10,860 nucleotides of DNA from a bacterium (GCA_021815535.1 JAKAGL010000056.1:1-10860); one strand, 5' to 3'. Numbered from the stretch's first letter, positions 1 to 8,562 are shown. The notes: generated by a model from the letters alone, not told the origin. Numbers and translations: made by a program.

Positions 1-2
1 TG

Positions 3-254
3 CTGCAGCTGATACGTGAAGGGGGGATGATGGTCACCTTTACCTCGTCCAGCACCGTCACCAATTTCACCGGGATGTTCGAGCCGGGCGAGCTGCCGGA
101 CGTGGTCAAAAGCCTCACCGTCGCCTTCATCGGGCCGGTCACCACCGAGACCGCCTTGAAGGAGGGGTTTACGGTTTCGGCAATGCCAAAAGTGTATACC
201 ATAGAAGCATTAATTGGGAGTATAGTGGGATTCTATGAGCGAGAAAAAGCCTGA
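3..254 (+). CDS. hemD: Uroporphyrinogen-III synthase, C-terminal part (5' end outside window)
   Basis: This is the last 83 codons of a gene that enters from the left in frame 3; its start is not in the window. HemD closes and inverts ring D of hydroxymethylbilane to give uroporphyrinogen III in the cytoplasm, the branch point to haem, sirohaem and cobamides. The visible part carries the family's C-terminal signatures: a TSSSTVTNF segment near the left edge, then FIGPVTTETA, then the YTIEAL helix close to the end. These match the second Rossmann-like lobe of the fold. The stop (252-254) lies inside the next gene, which starts at 235 in another frame, so the two overlap by 20 nt and are probably translationally coupled. 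In many bacteria hemC lies just upstream, but that cannot be seen here. The assignment rests on motifs only, but they are distinctive. Confidence 0.88.
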   Translation: MQLIREGGMMVTFTSSSTVTNFTGMFEPGELPDVVKSLTVAFIGPVTTETALKEGFTVSAMPKVYTIEALIGSIVGFYEREKA

Positions 255-597
255 GGGGAAAGATAACAAGCGCGTCCGCGACCGCGTTGATTTTGACGTG
301 TCCGTAACGCTGGACGTGCACGGCCAAAAGATCAAATACGACGAAACCAACGACATCAGCATGGGCGGGATGTTCGTATTCACCAGTTTCCCCTACCCGG
401 TCGGCACCGAGGGGATTTTCACCATCCACCTTTCCATGGTGGAGACGGACAAGGAACACGAGATCAAAGGCAAGTTCCGCGTGCAGAACAACATGACCAA
501 GGCCGGTTCACGCGGGATGGGGCTGAAGATCACCGACATCGATACCGACTCCTCGCTGGAGCTGTTCAACGTCATCCGTGCCAACACCAAAAACTAG
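235..597 (+). CDS. PilZ domain protein, probable c-di-GMP receptor
   Basis: This 120-residue cytoplasmic protein is essentially one PilZ domain. Both halves of the c-di-GMP binding signature are intact: RxxxR at residues 13-17 (R13, R17) and DxSxxG at residues 40-45 (D40, S42, G45). They are followed by alternating beta strands typical of the PilZ barrel, ending with GMGLKITDI around residues 94-102. There is no signal peptide, membrane segment or second domain, so it must act by binding a partner whose identity is not visible. The start ATG at 235 overlaps the end of hemD by 20 nt, and no strong ribosome binding site is obvious, consistent with coupling to hemD translation. The link between c-di-GMP sensing and tetrapyrrole synthesis may be only positional. 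The gene ends before a convergent tRNA gene, and I see no clear terminator between them. The fold call is firm; the cellular role is unknown. Confidence 0.85.
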   Translation: MSEKKPEGKDNKRVRDRVDFDVSVTLDVHGQKIKYDETNDISMGGMFVFTSFPYPVGTEGIFTIHLSMVETDKEHEIKGKFRVQNNMTKAGSRGMGLKITDIDTDSSLELFNVIRANTKN

Positions 598-687
598 CCC
601 GATCCCCTTCTGATCTCCTTTGCGGGATAGTTCGGCGTTCATCGTCCACCAGCGCGGGGAACGTCTGTTTGGGAAAGTGAGAAAAAA

Positions 688-772
688 TGGTGCCGACGGC
701 CAGACTCGAACTGGCACAGGTTGCCCCGCCACCCCCTCAAGATGGTGTGTCTACCAATTCCACCACGTCGGC
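688..772 (-). tRNA. tRNA-Leu (anticodon GAG), CCA encoded
   Basis: Read on the minus strand, a 7-bp acceptor stem is perfect (GCCGACG at 772-766 with CGTCGGC at 698-692). It is followed by discriminator A (691) and an encoded CCA (690-688). The T arm is GCCAG-TTCGAGT-CTGGC. The anticodon arm has a CCATC/GGTGG stem and a TTGAGGG loop, giving anticodon GAG, which reads Leu CUC and CUU codons. A long variable arm and the A discriminator fit a class II leucine tRNA. A run of six T follows the CCA directly on the transcribed strand (687-682) and may help termination. The gene lies downstream of pheA-hisC on the same strand but has its own promoter. No integrase or duplicated 3' end is visible nearby. 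Confidence 0.95.
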
Positions 773-802
773 ACTTTTTCAAAAACGGGAATCAGACCCG
801 TA

Positions 803-830
803 ATTATATATATTTTCCCCCCGCAATCAA
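803..830 (-). promoter_or_regulatory. Probable sigma-70-type promoter of the tRNA-Leu gene
   Basis: On the minus strand a perfect TATAAT (808-803) lies 16 bp from TTGATT (830-825). Transcription would start near 796, about 24 nt before the mature tRNA 5' end. The AT-rich stretch stands out from the GC-rich surroundings. Confidence 0.6.
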
Positions 831-900
831 CCTATTTGCCAAAATAAAGAAAGTTTTATGGATGTGCCGCCAGATCTGCAGGGGGCCGTGACAACCCGGT

Positions 901-2013
901 TCAAAAGGAGCCGGTGCCCGCCAGAACTTTGTCCAACGCTTTGAGGAAGCGGCGGTTGTTGCGCTCGGTATCCACTGTGACGCGGATGTAGTCGGGCAGG
1001 GCGTACACGTCCATCGGGCGCACCACCACCCCCTCCCGCAACAGTTTTTGAAATACCTCGCGGCCGGCGCCGGATTTCACCAAAATGAAATTCGCCTGCG
1101 ACGGCAGATAGGGGATTTTCCTTTGTTTCAGTTCCCTGTATAAAAACTTCAGCCCGGCCCCGTTCAACTTGCGGCTTTTGGCAACATGCGCCCTGTCGTC
1201 CACCGCCGCCAGCGCCGCCGCCTGAGCGACAAGGCTGGTGTTGAACGGCTGGCGAAGCCGGTTGAGGTATTGCACCAGCTCGGCGTCGGCGATGCCGTAG
1301 CCGATGCGCACCCCCGCCAAGCCATAAACCTTGCTGAACGTGCGCAGGATGACGAGGTTGGGATATTTCTTCCGCAACTTCACCGTATGCGGATAATCCT
1401 TCGCGGTGGCGTATTCGTAATACGCTTCGTCCATCACCACCGGGATGTGGCTCACGTTATCCATGAACCGGCAAAGCTCTTTTTCGGTGTTGTAGGTGCC
1501 GGTGGGGTTGTTGGGGTTGGCTATGAAAACCAATTTCGTTTTTCCGTTCACCAGCCGCGCCATCGCATCCAGATCGTGCCCGTATTGGGCGGTGGCGGGC
1601 GCCTCCCGCGTTTCGCCCCCCGCCCCCTGCGTGATCAGCTTGTAGACCACAAAGGCGTGTTTGGAAACCACGATGTTATCCCCTTCCCGCACAAAGCAGC
1701 GGATCAGCAGTTCTATCAGCTCGTTGCTGCCGTTGCCGAATATCAGCTCATCGCCATACACGCCCAGCGCCTTCACCATCCGCTTGCGCAGGTAAAAGAC
1801 GTCCCCTTCGGGGTAGTAGTGCGTTTTTTTGATGGCGGCGGCGATGGCCTTTTTCGCCTTGGGGCTGGGGCCGAGCGGATTTTCGTTGCTGGCCATTTTC
1901 ACGCAGTTGCGTATGCCCAGCTCGCGCTCCACCTCTTCCAGCGGTTTGCCCGGCTCGTACGGATGCAGTGATCTGATGTAAGGGGGGACGAGGTTCTGAA
2001 ATCGCGGACTCAT
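901..2013 (-). CDS. hisC: Histidinol-phosphate aminotransferase family protein (HisC; possible aromatic aminotransferase)
   Basis: This 370-residue fold-type I, PLP-dependent aminotransferase has the usual length for HisC. Visible landmarks are SNENPLGPSP (42-51), the NPNNPTG loop (166-172) that holds the PLP ring and substrate, D195 in MDEAY for the pyridine nitrogen, the Schiff-base lysine K228 in RTFSKVYGLAG, and the substrate-carboxylate arginine R344 in YIRVTV. HisC converts histidinol phosphate and 2-oxoglutarate reversibly to imidazole acetol phosphate and glutamate. The family also accepts phenylpyruvate and hydroxyphenylpyruvate in many species. No other his gene is visible, but pheA lies immediately upstream: its TGA overlaps the hisC ATG in an ATGA (2013-2010). 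A role in the last step of phenylalanine or tyrosine synthesis is therefore at least as likely as one in histidine synthesis. A good AAGGA sits 6 nt before the ATG inside the pheA 3' end. The family is certain; the physiological substrate is not. Confidence 0.88.
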   Translation of the reverse strand: MSPRFQNLVPPYIRSLHPYEPGKPLEEVERELGIRNCVKMASNENPLGPSPKAKKAIAAAIKKTHYYPEGDVFYLRKRMVKALGVYGDELIFGNGSNELIELLIRCFVREGDNIVVSKHAFVVYKLITQGAGGETREAPATAQYGHDLDAMARLVNGKTKLVFIANPNNPTGTYNTEKELCRFMDNVSHIPVVMDEAYYEYATAKDYPHTVKLRKKYPNLVILRTFSKVYGLAGVRIGYGIADAELVQYLNRLRQPFNTSLVAQAAALAAVDDRAHVAKSRKLNGAGLKFLYRELKQRKIPYLPSQANFILVKSGAGREVFQKLLREGVVVRPMDVYALPDYIRVTVDTERNNRRFLKALDKVLAGTGSF

Positions 2014-3080
2014 CCGTTTCCTTTCGGATAGCTCCCCAGGATCTTGAGGAAATCCCCCATCTTCGCCACCTGCTTCAGCGTTTTCTCCACGGCGGGGTCT
2101 TCACGGTGGCCGTCGAGGTCGATGAAGAAGAGGTAGCCCCACGCGCCGGCCTTCAGCGGGCGCGAGGCGATCTGCGTAAGATTGATCTTCGCCTTGTTGA
2201 AAAGCCCCAGCAGGCTGAAGAGAGCGCCGGGCCGGTTTTTTATCGAAACGGCGATGGAGGTTTTGTCCTTTCCCGTCCTCCGGGGAGGAGTGCGGCTGAT
2301 GACCACAAAGCGGGTTCTGCCGCTTGCGCCGTCTTCGATGCTCTTATCCAGCACATTGAGCTTGTATATCCGCGCGGCGGCCAATGCCCCGATGGCGGCG
2401 GAGCCTTTATCCTTTGCGGCTTTTTCAGCGGCCGCGGCGGTGCTGGCGGTTTCGTAGATCTCAACCCCCGGCAACATCCGCTGGATGTAGCCTCGGCACT
2501 GCCCCAGCGGCTGCTGGTGGCTGTAAAGCCGCTTGATGCCCTTTATGGTTTTTGCTTTCGACATAAGGTTCTGGTGCGCGGCGATGGTTTTTTCGCCGAA
2601 AATGGTCAGCGACGAATCCCTCAGCAGATCCAGGTTCGCGTTCACCGGCCCCTCTACCGAGCTTTCGATGGGGAGCACGCCGAAATCGCACTCTTCCGCT
2701 TCCACCGCTTTCACGATGGGGGCGAAACCGGCGAGCGGCTTGAACGCGTTTGACGAGCCAAAAAGCGCGATGGCCGCCTCGTGCGAGAAGGTGCCAAGCG
2801 GGCCGAGGAAGGCGACCGTGAGCGGTTTTTCAACGGCGCGGGCGGCGGATAAAATTTCGCGGTAGACCGCTTCCAGCGATTTTTGGGGGATGACGTGGGC
2901 CAGCGCGGCAAGACGTTCCACCACTTCGGCTTCACGTTTGGGGTCGAATACCGGCATGCCGGTGGCGGCCTTGATCTTGCCTATCTCGACGGCGCATTGG
3001 GTGCGCTGGTCAAGCAGTTTGATGATCTGGCTGTCGATGCGGTCTATCCGCTTTCGCCAATCGCCGATGCTGTCTTTCAC
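2010..3080 (-). CDS. pheA: Bifunctional chorismate mutase/prephenate dehydratase (P-protein)
   Basis: This 356-residue cytoplasmic enzyme turns chorismate into prephenate and then phenylpyruvate. Domains in order: an AroQ-type all-helical chorismate mutase (about 1-85, with RKRIDRID, QRTQCAVEIGKIK and FDPKREAE carrying the Arg/Lys/Glu active-site set); prephenate dehydratase (about 87-262, with GPLGTFSHEAA at 93, LPIESSVEGP at 136 and the catalytic TRF at 256-258); and a C-terminal ACT domain (about 273-350). The start is GTG (3080-3078), chosen because GGGGAGG lies 9 nt upstream on the minus strand and the mutase helix begins right after it. The ACT domain normally carries an ESRP motif for phenylalanine sensing; here residues 305-308 read ASRP, with the glutamate missing, so feedback control may differ. 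hisC follows with a 4-nt overlap, so the pair is one transcript. The divergent neighbour is acs, 123 bp away. Confidence 0.93.
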   Translation of the reverse strand: MKDSIGDWRKRIDRIDSQIIKLLDQRTQCAVEIGKIKAATGMPVFDPKREAEVVERLAALAHVIPQKSLEAVYREILSAARAVEKPLTVAFLGPLGTFSHEAAIALFGSSNAFKPLAGFAPIVKAVEAEECDFGVLPIESSVEGPVNANLDLLRDSSLTIFGEKTIAAHQNLMSKAKTIKGIKRLYSHQQPLGQCRGYIQRMLPGVEIYETASTAAAAEKAAKDKGSAAIGALAAARIYKLNVLDKSIEDGASGRTRFVVISRTPPRRTGKDKTSIAVSIKNRPGALFSLLGLFNKAKINLTQIASRPLKAGAWGYLFFIDLDGHREDPAVEKTLKQVAKMGDFLKILGSYPKGNG

Positions 3081-3107
3081 GTTTTAGCGCCTCCCCTTGT
3101 ACCGCGT

Positions 3108-3136
3108 ATTATCGTACAGCCCGCCACCGTCCGCAA
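3108..3136 (-). promoter_or_regulatory. Possible promoter of pheA-hisC
   Basis: On the minus strand, GATAAT (3113-3108) lies 17 bp from TTGCGG (3136-3131). Transcription would start near 3101, giving a leader of about 20 nt that contains the strong ribosome binding site. This is consensus matching only. Confidence 0.4.
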
Positions 3137-3144
3137 GTTTGGGC

Positions 3145-3173
3145 TTTTCATCGCCGCCGCGCGGGATTATGAT
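3145..3173 (+). promoter_or_regulatory. Possible promoter of acs
   Basis: TATGAT (3168-3173) lies 17 bp after TTTTCA (3145-3150), inside the 123-bp divergent gap with pheA. Start of transcription would be near 3180, about 24 nt before the acs ATG. The -35 match is only four of six. No activator site is recognised. Confidence 0.35.
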
Positions 3174-3203
3174 TTTCACACGGACGCATCCGCAGGGGGA
3201 GAT

Positions 3204-5183
<1,980 letters not shown>

Positions 5184-5272
5184 ACGGCGGGTCCGGCCCC
5201 CTGCCGCGCACCATCGGGCCGCGTGCGCCGTCCTCTACCTTCCGGCCCTGAAGCCTGCTTACGCGCCAAGAA

Positions 5273-5318
5273 CCGGCACCCGCCGGGGAAAAATCATTTT
5301 TGGCGGACATCGCCGCCA
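5273..5318. repeat. Cluster of three small inverted repeats in the acs-cbiR gap
   Basis: Three palindromes lie almost end to end: CCGGC-ACCC-GCCGG (5273-5286), AAAAAT-C-ATTTTT (5289-5301) and TGGCGG-6 nt-CCGCCA (5301-5318). The middle one is strikingly AT-rich for this locus. The cluster could terminate acs transcription bidirectionally, bind a regulator of the cobamide operon, or be chance. No U-tract follows the last stem on the plus strand. The rest of the 218-bp gap (5184-5401) holds a possible -10 GATAAT (5338-5343) without a convincing -35, a T8 run (5379-5386), and the cbiR ribosome binding site. Confidence 0.35.
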
Positions 5319-5401
5319 CAACGGGGTAATATGGCCCGATAATCTTGCCGGCTAACCCTGGCCGAAAGAGCTTTGATGTTTTTTTTGACAGAGGAACTTT
5401 A

Positions 5402-6199
5402 ATGCCGTTTGCCGACAATCCGCTGGAGGCCTACCGCGGCGCGCTGGATGCATACCCCGTAAGGATCGGCGTTTCGTCGTTCGTCTGGCCGGCGGGCTAC
5501 GCGGAAAACGTCAAGCGCCTGAAGGGAATTTTTGCCGAGGTGCAACTGCTGGCCTACGAGCCGGTCGATACGTCGCCGGTGAGCGACGACGAAGTGCGCC
5601 AGCTCGCCGCGCTGCGGGACGGCGGCCTTTCCTACTCGCTCCATCTCCCCGTACCGAGCGGCCTTGCATCGCCCGGCAATAATGCGGAAGAAGCGATCAT
5701 CAAAACAATAAGGACATTCGCCCCCGCGGGTATCGGCAGCTATGTGTTGCACATGGAGCAAAACCGCCATAATGATCTGCCCCTTGCCGCCGCACGGCTG
5801 GAACGCATCCTGAAAAAAACCGGCGTTTCCCCCGAACATGTCTGCGTGGAAAACACCATCGGCACCCCCTTCGCCCCGGTGTGGGAAGCTGTGGAAAGGC
5901 TGGGGGTCTCGGTCTGTTTCGACATCGGGCACCACATGTTTGAAAAAGGCGATCCGCTGGATTTTATCGACACCTACGGCGGCCGGATACGGATGTGCCA
6001 TATCCACGGTGTGGCGGAGCGCGACCACCGCCCGCTTTCGGCCATTCCCGAAGAAACGTTGGCCGCCGTTCTGTCCGCCGTGGCCGATCGCCAACCGGCC
6101 GGGGCGGTCATCATAGAAAACTTTTCATTGGCGGACGTGGCGGAATCGGTCCGTTGCCTGGTCCACGGCACACGCCATCTTCTGCCAAAGGCATCATAG
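5402..6199 (+). CDS. cbiR: Cobamide remodelling phosphodiesterase CbiR (AP endonuclease 2/xylose isomerase-like TIM barrel)
   Basis: This 265-residue protein has a TIM-barrel pattern with metal-ligand candidates at strand ends: H81 (YSLHLPVP), H117 (YVLHME), E150 (CVENT), D174 and H177 (CFDIGHH), H200 and H202 (CHIHGV), H209 (RDH) and E239 (IIENF). That is the layout of the AP endonuclease 2/xylose isomerase-like superfamily. CbiR, described from Akkermansia muciniphila, belongs to it and hydrolyses the phosphoribosyl bond in the nucleotide loop of cobamides. Here the gene directly precedes cobU, cobT and cobS, the enzymes that rebuild that loop, which makes CbiR the best call rather than a DNA-repair nuclease or sugar isomerase. 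The frame is open back to an ATG at 5345, but ATG 5402 is preferred: AGAGGA (5390-5395) lies 6 nt upstream, and the extra residues are low-quality sequence. The TAG is 2 nt before the cobU ATG, so the genes are coupled. The superfamily is firm; the function rests largely on context. Confidence 0.82.
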   Translation: MPFADNPLEAYRGALDAYPVRIGVSSFVWPAGYAENVKRLKGIFAEVQLLAYEPVDTSPVSDDEVRQLAALRDGGLSYSLHLPVPSGLASPGNNAEEAIIKTIRTFAPAGIGSYVLHMEQNRHNDLPLAAARLERILKKTGVSPEHVCVENTIGTPFAPVWEAVERLGVSVCFDIGHHMFEKGDPLDFIDTYGGRIRMCHIHGVAERDHRPLSAIPEETLAAVLSAVADRQPAGAVIIENFSLADVAESVRCLVHGTRHLLPKAS

Positions 6200-6201
6200 C
6201 C

Positions 6202-6717
6202 ATGAAGACGCTTATCACCGGCGGCGCCCGTAGCGGCAAAAGCGCCCACGCCCTCATGCTGGCTGAGCAGTCGGCCGGCCCAAAGATATTTATCGCCACC
6301 GCCGAAGGGCGCGATGACGAGATGCGCCGCCGAATCGTAAAACACAAGGCCGAGCGCGGCCCGGGCTGGATCACCGTGGAAGAGCCGGTGAACGTTGCCG
6401 AAGCGGTGGCGGTGCATGGCGCGGCCGGAAATTTCATTGTGGTAGACTGTTTGACGCTTTGGGCCAGCAACCTGCTGCAACAGGCCGATAACGCCGTATT
6501 CGCCCGCAAGGCGGACGGGTTGGCCGCCGCCGTGGCCGGCGTTGCGGCGGCGGTGATCGTGGTGACGAACGAGGTGGGGCTGGGCATCGTGCCGGGCGAC
6601 CCGGTTTCGCGCGCCTACCGCGACCGATTGGGACTGGTAAACGCCCGGATGGCAGCTGCCTGCGGCCGGGTCATATTGATGGTGGCGGGGTTGCCGGTCG
6701 TGATAAAGGGGAAGTGA
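6202..6717 (+). CDS. cobU: Adenosylcobinamide kinase/adenosylcobinamide-phosphate guanylyltransferase
   Basis: This 171-residue enzyme phosphorylates adenosylcobinamide and then transfers GMP from GTP to give adenosylcobinamide-GDP. The P-loop GGARSGKS (7-14) opens the protein. H48 (RIVKHKAERG) is placed like the guanylylated histidine of characterised CobU. VDCLTLW (81-87) and VTNEVGLGIVPGDPVSRAYRD (central residues 122-140) are further family signatures. Length matches the family (about 170-185). The open frame extends upstream through cbiR, but the real ATG is at 6202, 2 nt after the cbiR stop, because the P-loop motif normally sits within the first 15 residues. The product of CbiR action would be adenosylcobinamide phosphate, for which only the guanylyltransferase half of CobU is needed. 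cobT follows after 4 nt. Confidence 0.95.
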   Translation: MKTLITGGARSGKSAHALMLAEQSAGPKIFIATAEGRDDEMRRRIVKHKAERGPGWITVEEPVNVAEAVAVHGAAGNFIVVDCLTLWASNLLQQADNAVFARKADGLAAAVAGVAAAVIVVTNEVGLGIVPGDPVSRAYRDRLGLVNARMAAACGRVILMVAGLPVVIKGK

Positions 6718-6721
6718 AACA

Positions 6722-7774
6722 ATGAAACGGATAGAACAATACATTTCGGCTATCAGGCCGGTGGATACCGCGCGCGATGGCGAAATCCAGGCGCACCTCG
6801 ACAACCTCACCAAACCGCCCGGCTCGCTCGGCCGTCTGGAGGAAACCGTCGCCCGCTACATCAGGGCCTCGACCGCGTTCCCGCCGCGCCTGAGGAAGAA
6901 GGCGATTTACATCATGGCGGGCGATCACGGCGTCTGCGCCGAAGGGGTGAGCGCGTTCCCGGCGGAAGTGACGCCGCAGATGGTGCTGAACTTCCTGCGC
7001 GGCGGCGCCGCCATCAACGTGCTTGCGCGCCACACCGGGTGCGAAACCGTGGTGGTCGACATGGGGGTCAATTACGATTTTGATAAAACACCCGGGCTGG
7101 TGAACCTGAAGGTCGCCAAAGGAACCAAGAACATCGCCAAAGAAGCGGCGATGACCGAAAAAGAACTGGAACAGGCCGTCTTCGCGGGTATCGGCCTTGC
7201 CGAGGAAGCGGCGAAGAACGGCGTTGATATCATTGGCACGGGCGACATGGGAATCGGCAACACCACCCCGTCCACGGCGCTGTATGCCGCGTTGCTGGGG
7301 TTGAATCCGGAGGAGATCACCGGGCCCGGCACCGGGCTGGACGCCGCCGGCGTCAAACGCAAAACCGAAGTGCTCAAACGCGTTCTCGCGTTGCACGCGC
7401 CTTTTGCCTCGCCGCTGGATGCGTTGCGCAAAGTGGGCGGCCTGGAGATCGCCGGGATCACCGGTCTCATCTTCGGCGCGGCGAAACATAACATACCGGT
7501 GGTGGTGGACGGTTTCATCTCGATGGCGGCGGCGATCACCGCCATCCGCAGCGCCCCGCCCGTGCATCAGCGGGTTTTCTTCGCCCATCTTTCAGCCGAG
7601 CGCGGACACCGCCGCATCTGCGAAGAGGTTGGGGTGAAACCGATCCTCGATCTGGATATGCGGCTGGGAGAAGGAACCGGGGCCGCGCTTGCCATCGGTA
7701 TCGTTGAAGCATCGGTGAAGATATACAACGAGATGGCCACCTTCGGGAGCGCCGGGGTTTCCACCGCGCTATGA
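6722..7774 (+). CDS. cobT: Nicotinate-nucleotide--dimethylbenzimidazole phosphoribosyltransferase
   Basis: This 350-residue enzyme has the standard family length. CobT swaps the nicotinate of nicotinate mononucleotide for the lower-ligand base, usually 5,6-dimethylbenzimidazole, giving alpha-ribazole 5'-phosphate. Visible signatures are LTKPPGSLGRLE (29-40), IMAGDHGVCAEGVSAFP (64-80), GTGDMGIGNTTP (172-183), VVDGFISMAAA (261-271), and MRLGEGTGAALA (313-324) with the catalytic E317, at the same number as in the Salmonella enzyme. The ATG at 6722 follows cobU by 4 nt, with AAGGGGA about 10 nt upstream. The next gene, cobS, begins 22 nt after the stop. Together they form the nucleotide-loop assembly set. 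CobT homologues differ in base preference, and sequence alone does not show which lower ligand this organism favours. Confidence 0.97.
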   Translation: MKRIEQYISAIRPVDTARDGEIQAHLDNLTKPPGSLGRLEETVARYIRASTAFPPRLRKKAIYIMAGDHGVCAEGVSAFPAEVTPQMVLNFLRGGAAINVLARHTGCETVVVDMGVNYDFDKTPGLVNLKVAKGTKNIAKEAAMTEKELEQAVFAGIGLAEEAAKNGVDIIGTGDMGIGNTTPSTALYAALLGLNPEEITGPGTGLDAAGVKRKTEVLKRVLALHAPFASPLDALRKVGGLEIAGITGLIFGAAKHNIPVVVDGFISMAAAITAIRSAPPVHQRVFFAHLSAERGHRRICEEVGVKPILDLDMRLGEGTGAALAIGIVEASVKIYNEMATFGSAGVSTAL

Positions 7775-7796
7775 GCGGCGGTGCGCGGTTTCGCCG

Positions 7797-8525
7797 ATGC
7801 TGAAACCGCTGCACCTGGCCTTTACATTCCTTACACGCCTGCCTCTGCCACAGGTGAAAGAGTATGGTGCGGCGGATTTTGGAAAGGCGTTTGCGTTCTT
7901 TCCGCTGGTGGGGGCCGTCATCGGCGGCCTCGCCGCCGCCGCGGCCTACGGCCTCATCAAGGGCGGGGCCGACCCGCGCGTTGCCGCCTTCGCGGCGTTG
8001 CTTCTGTTGACGCTGGTCCCCGGCGGACTGCATCTCGACGGCTTGGCTGATTCGGCGGACGGCCTGCTGAGCGGCAAGGAACCGCAACGCGCGTTGCAGA
8101 TCATGAAAGAGCCGTGTACCGGCCCGTTCGGCTACACCGCCATTTTCCTGGTGCTGATAGGCAAGTACACGGCGCTCTGGCTGATCTGCGAGCAGGGGCG
8201 TTTTGCCGCTATCCCAATAGCGCTCGCCTTTTCGCGCTGGAGCATGACCGTTGGAGCTTTCAAGGCCCGCTACCCGCGCGCTGCCGGCACCGGAGCGGCA
8301 TTTGTGGGCACCTTCTCGGCGGTGACGGTTCTCGCCGGCACCACCATGCTGTTGGCGGCCGGGTTCTGGGCCTCTCCGCCAAAACTGGCGCTTTTCGCGG
8401 GAGCCGGGGGGGCAACCACCCTGGCGGTGCGGAAGTTCGCCGAATGGAAGATCGGCGGCGTAACCGGGGACATCCTTGGCGCGGTGAATGAAACCGCCGA
8501 AACGCTCCTTTTGCTCATTGCCTGA
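7797..8525 (+). CDS. cobS: Adenosylcobinamide-GDP ribazoletransferase (cobalamin synthase)
   Basis: This 242-residue integral membrane enzyme condenses adenosylcobinamide-GDP with alpha-ribazole or its 5'-phosphate, releasing GMP, the step that completes the nucleotide loop. Family signatures visible are FTFLTRLPLP (9-18), GGLHLDGLADSADGL (76-90) with the acidic metal-binding residues, RALQIMKEPCTGPFGYTA (98-115), and GVTGDILGAVNE (220-231). Several hydrophobic spans (about 35-56, 62-80, 113-131, 135-150, 172-192 and 196-211) fit the polytopic fold. The ATG at 7797 is the first in-frame start after the cobT stop; its ribosome binding site is weak, suggesting re-initiation from cobT. It is the last gene of the cobamide operon. 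No alpha-ribazole phosphatase gene (cobC) follows, so dephosphorylation must be done by a distant gene. Confidence 0.95.
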   Translation: MLKPLHLAFTFLTRLPLPQVKEYGAADFGKAFAFFPLVGAVIGGLAAAAAYGLIKGGADPRVAAFAALLLLTLVPGGLHLDGLADSADGLLSGKEPQRALQIMKEPCTGPFGYTAIFLVLIGKYTALWLICEQGRFAAIPIALAFSRWSMTVGAFKARYPRAAGTGAAFVGTFSAVTVLAGTTMLLAAGFWASPPKLALFAGAGGATTLAVRKFAEWKIGGVTGDILGAVNETAETLLLLIA

Positions 8526-8538
8526 CGTTTACGCCGTT

Positions 8539-8562
8539 CCAAAAAATATTTTGGCAATTTTT
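8539..8562 (+). terminator. Possible weak terminator after cobS
   Basis: CCAAAA-AATA-TTTTGG (8539-8554) is a 6-bp AT-rich hairpin followed by CA and five T (to 8561). It is 13 nt after the cobS stop, in the right place to end the operon, but the stem is thermodynamically weak. The same bases include TTGGCA (8551-8556), which could instead be a -35 element of the next unit. Confidence 0.3.

Noticed and set aside
688..772. tRNA gene as integration site of a mobile element
   Set aside because: No integrase, phage gene or duplicated tRNA 3' end was seen in the window, and flanking genes are housekeeping.
2883..3203. In-frame upstream extension of acs as coding sequence
   Set aside because: It runs antisense through pheA, has no Acs-like motifs, and a ribosome binding site sits right before ATG 3204.
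5341..5390. Terminator or attenuator before cbiR using the T8 run
   Set aside because: The nearest stem (GCCGG/CTGGC) ends about 16 nt before the T-run, so it lacks the geometry of an intrinsic terminator.
6671..7588. Long minus-strand open frame opposite cobT
   Set aside because: It is antisense to a gene with an intact catalytic E317 and full family length; it has no ribosome binding site or domain.
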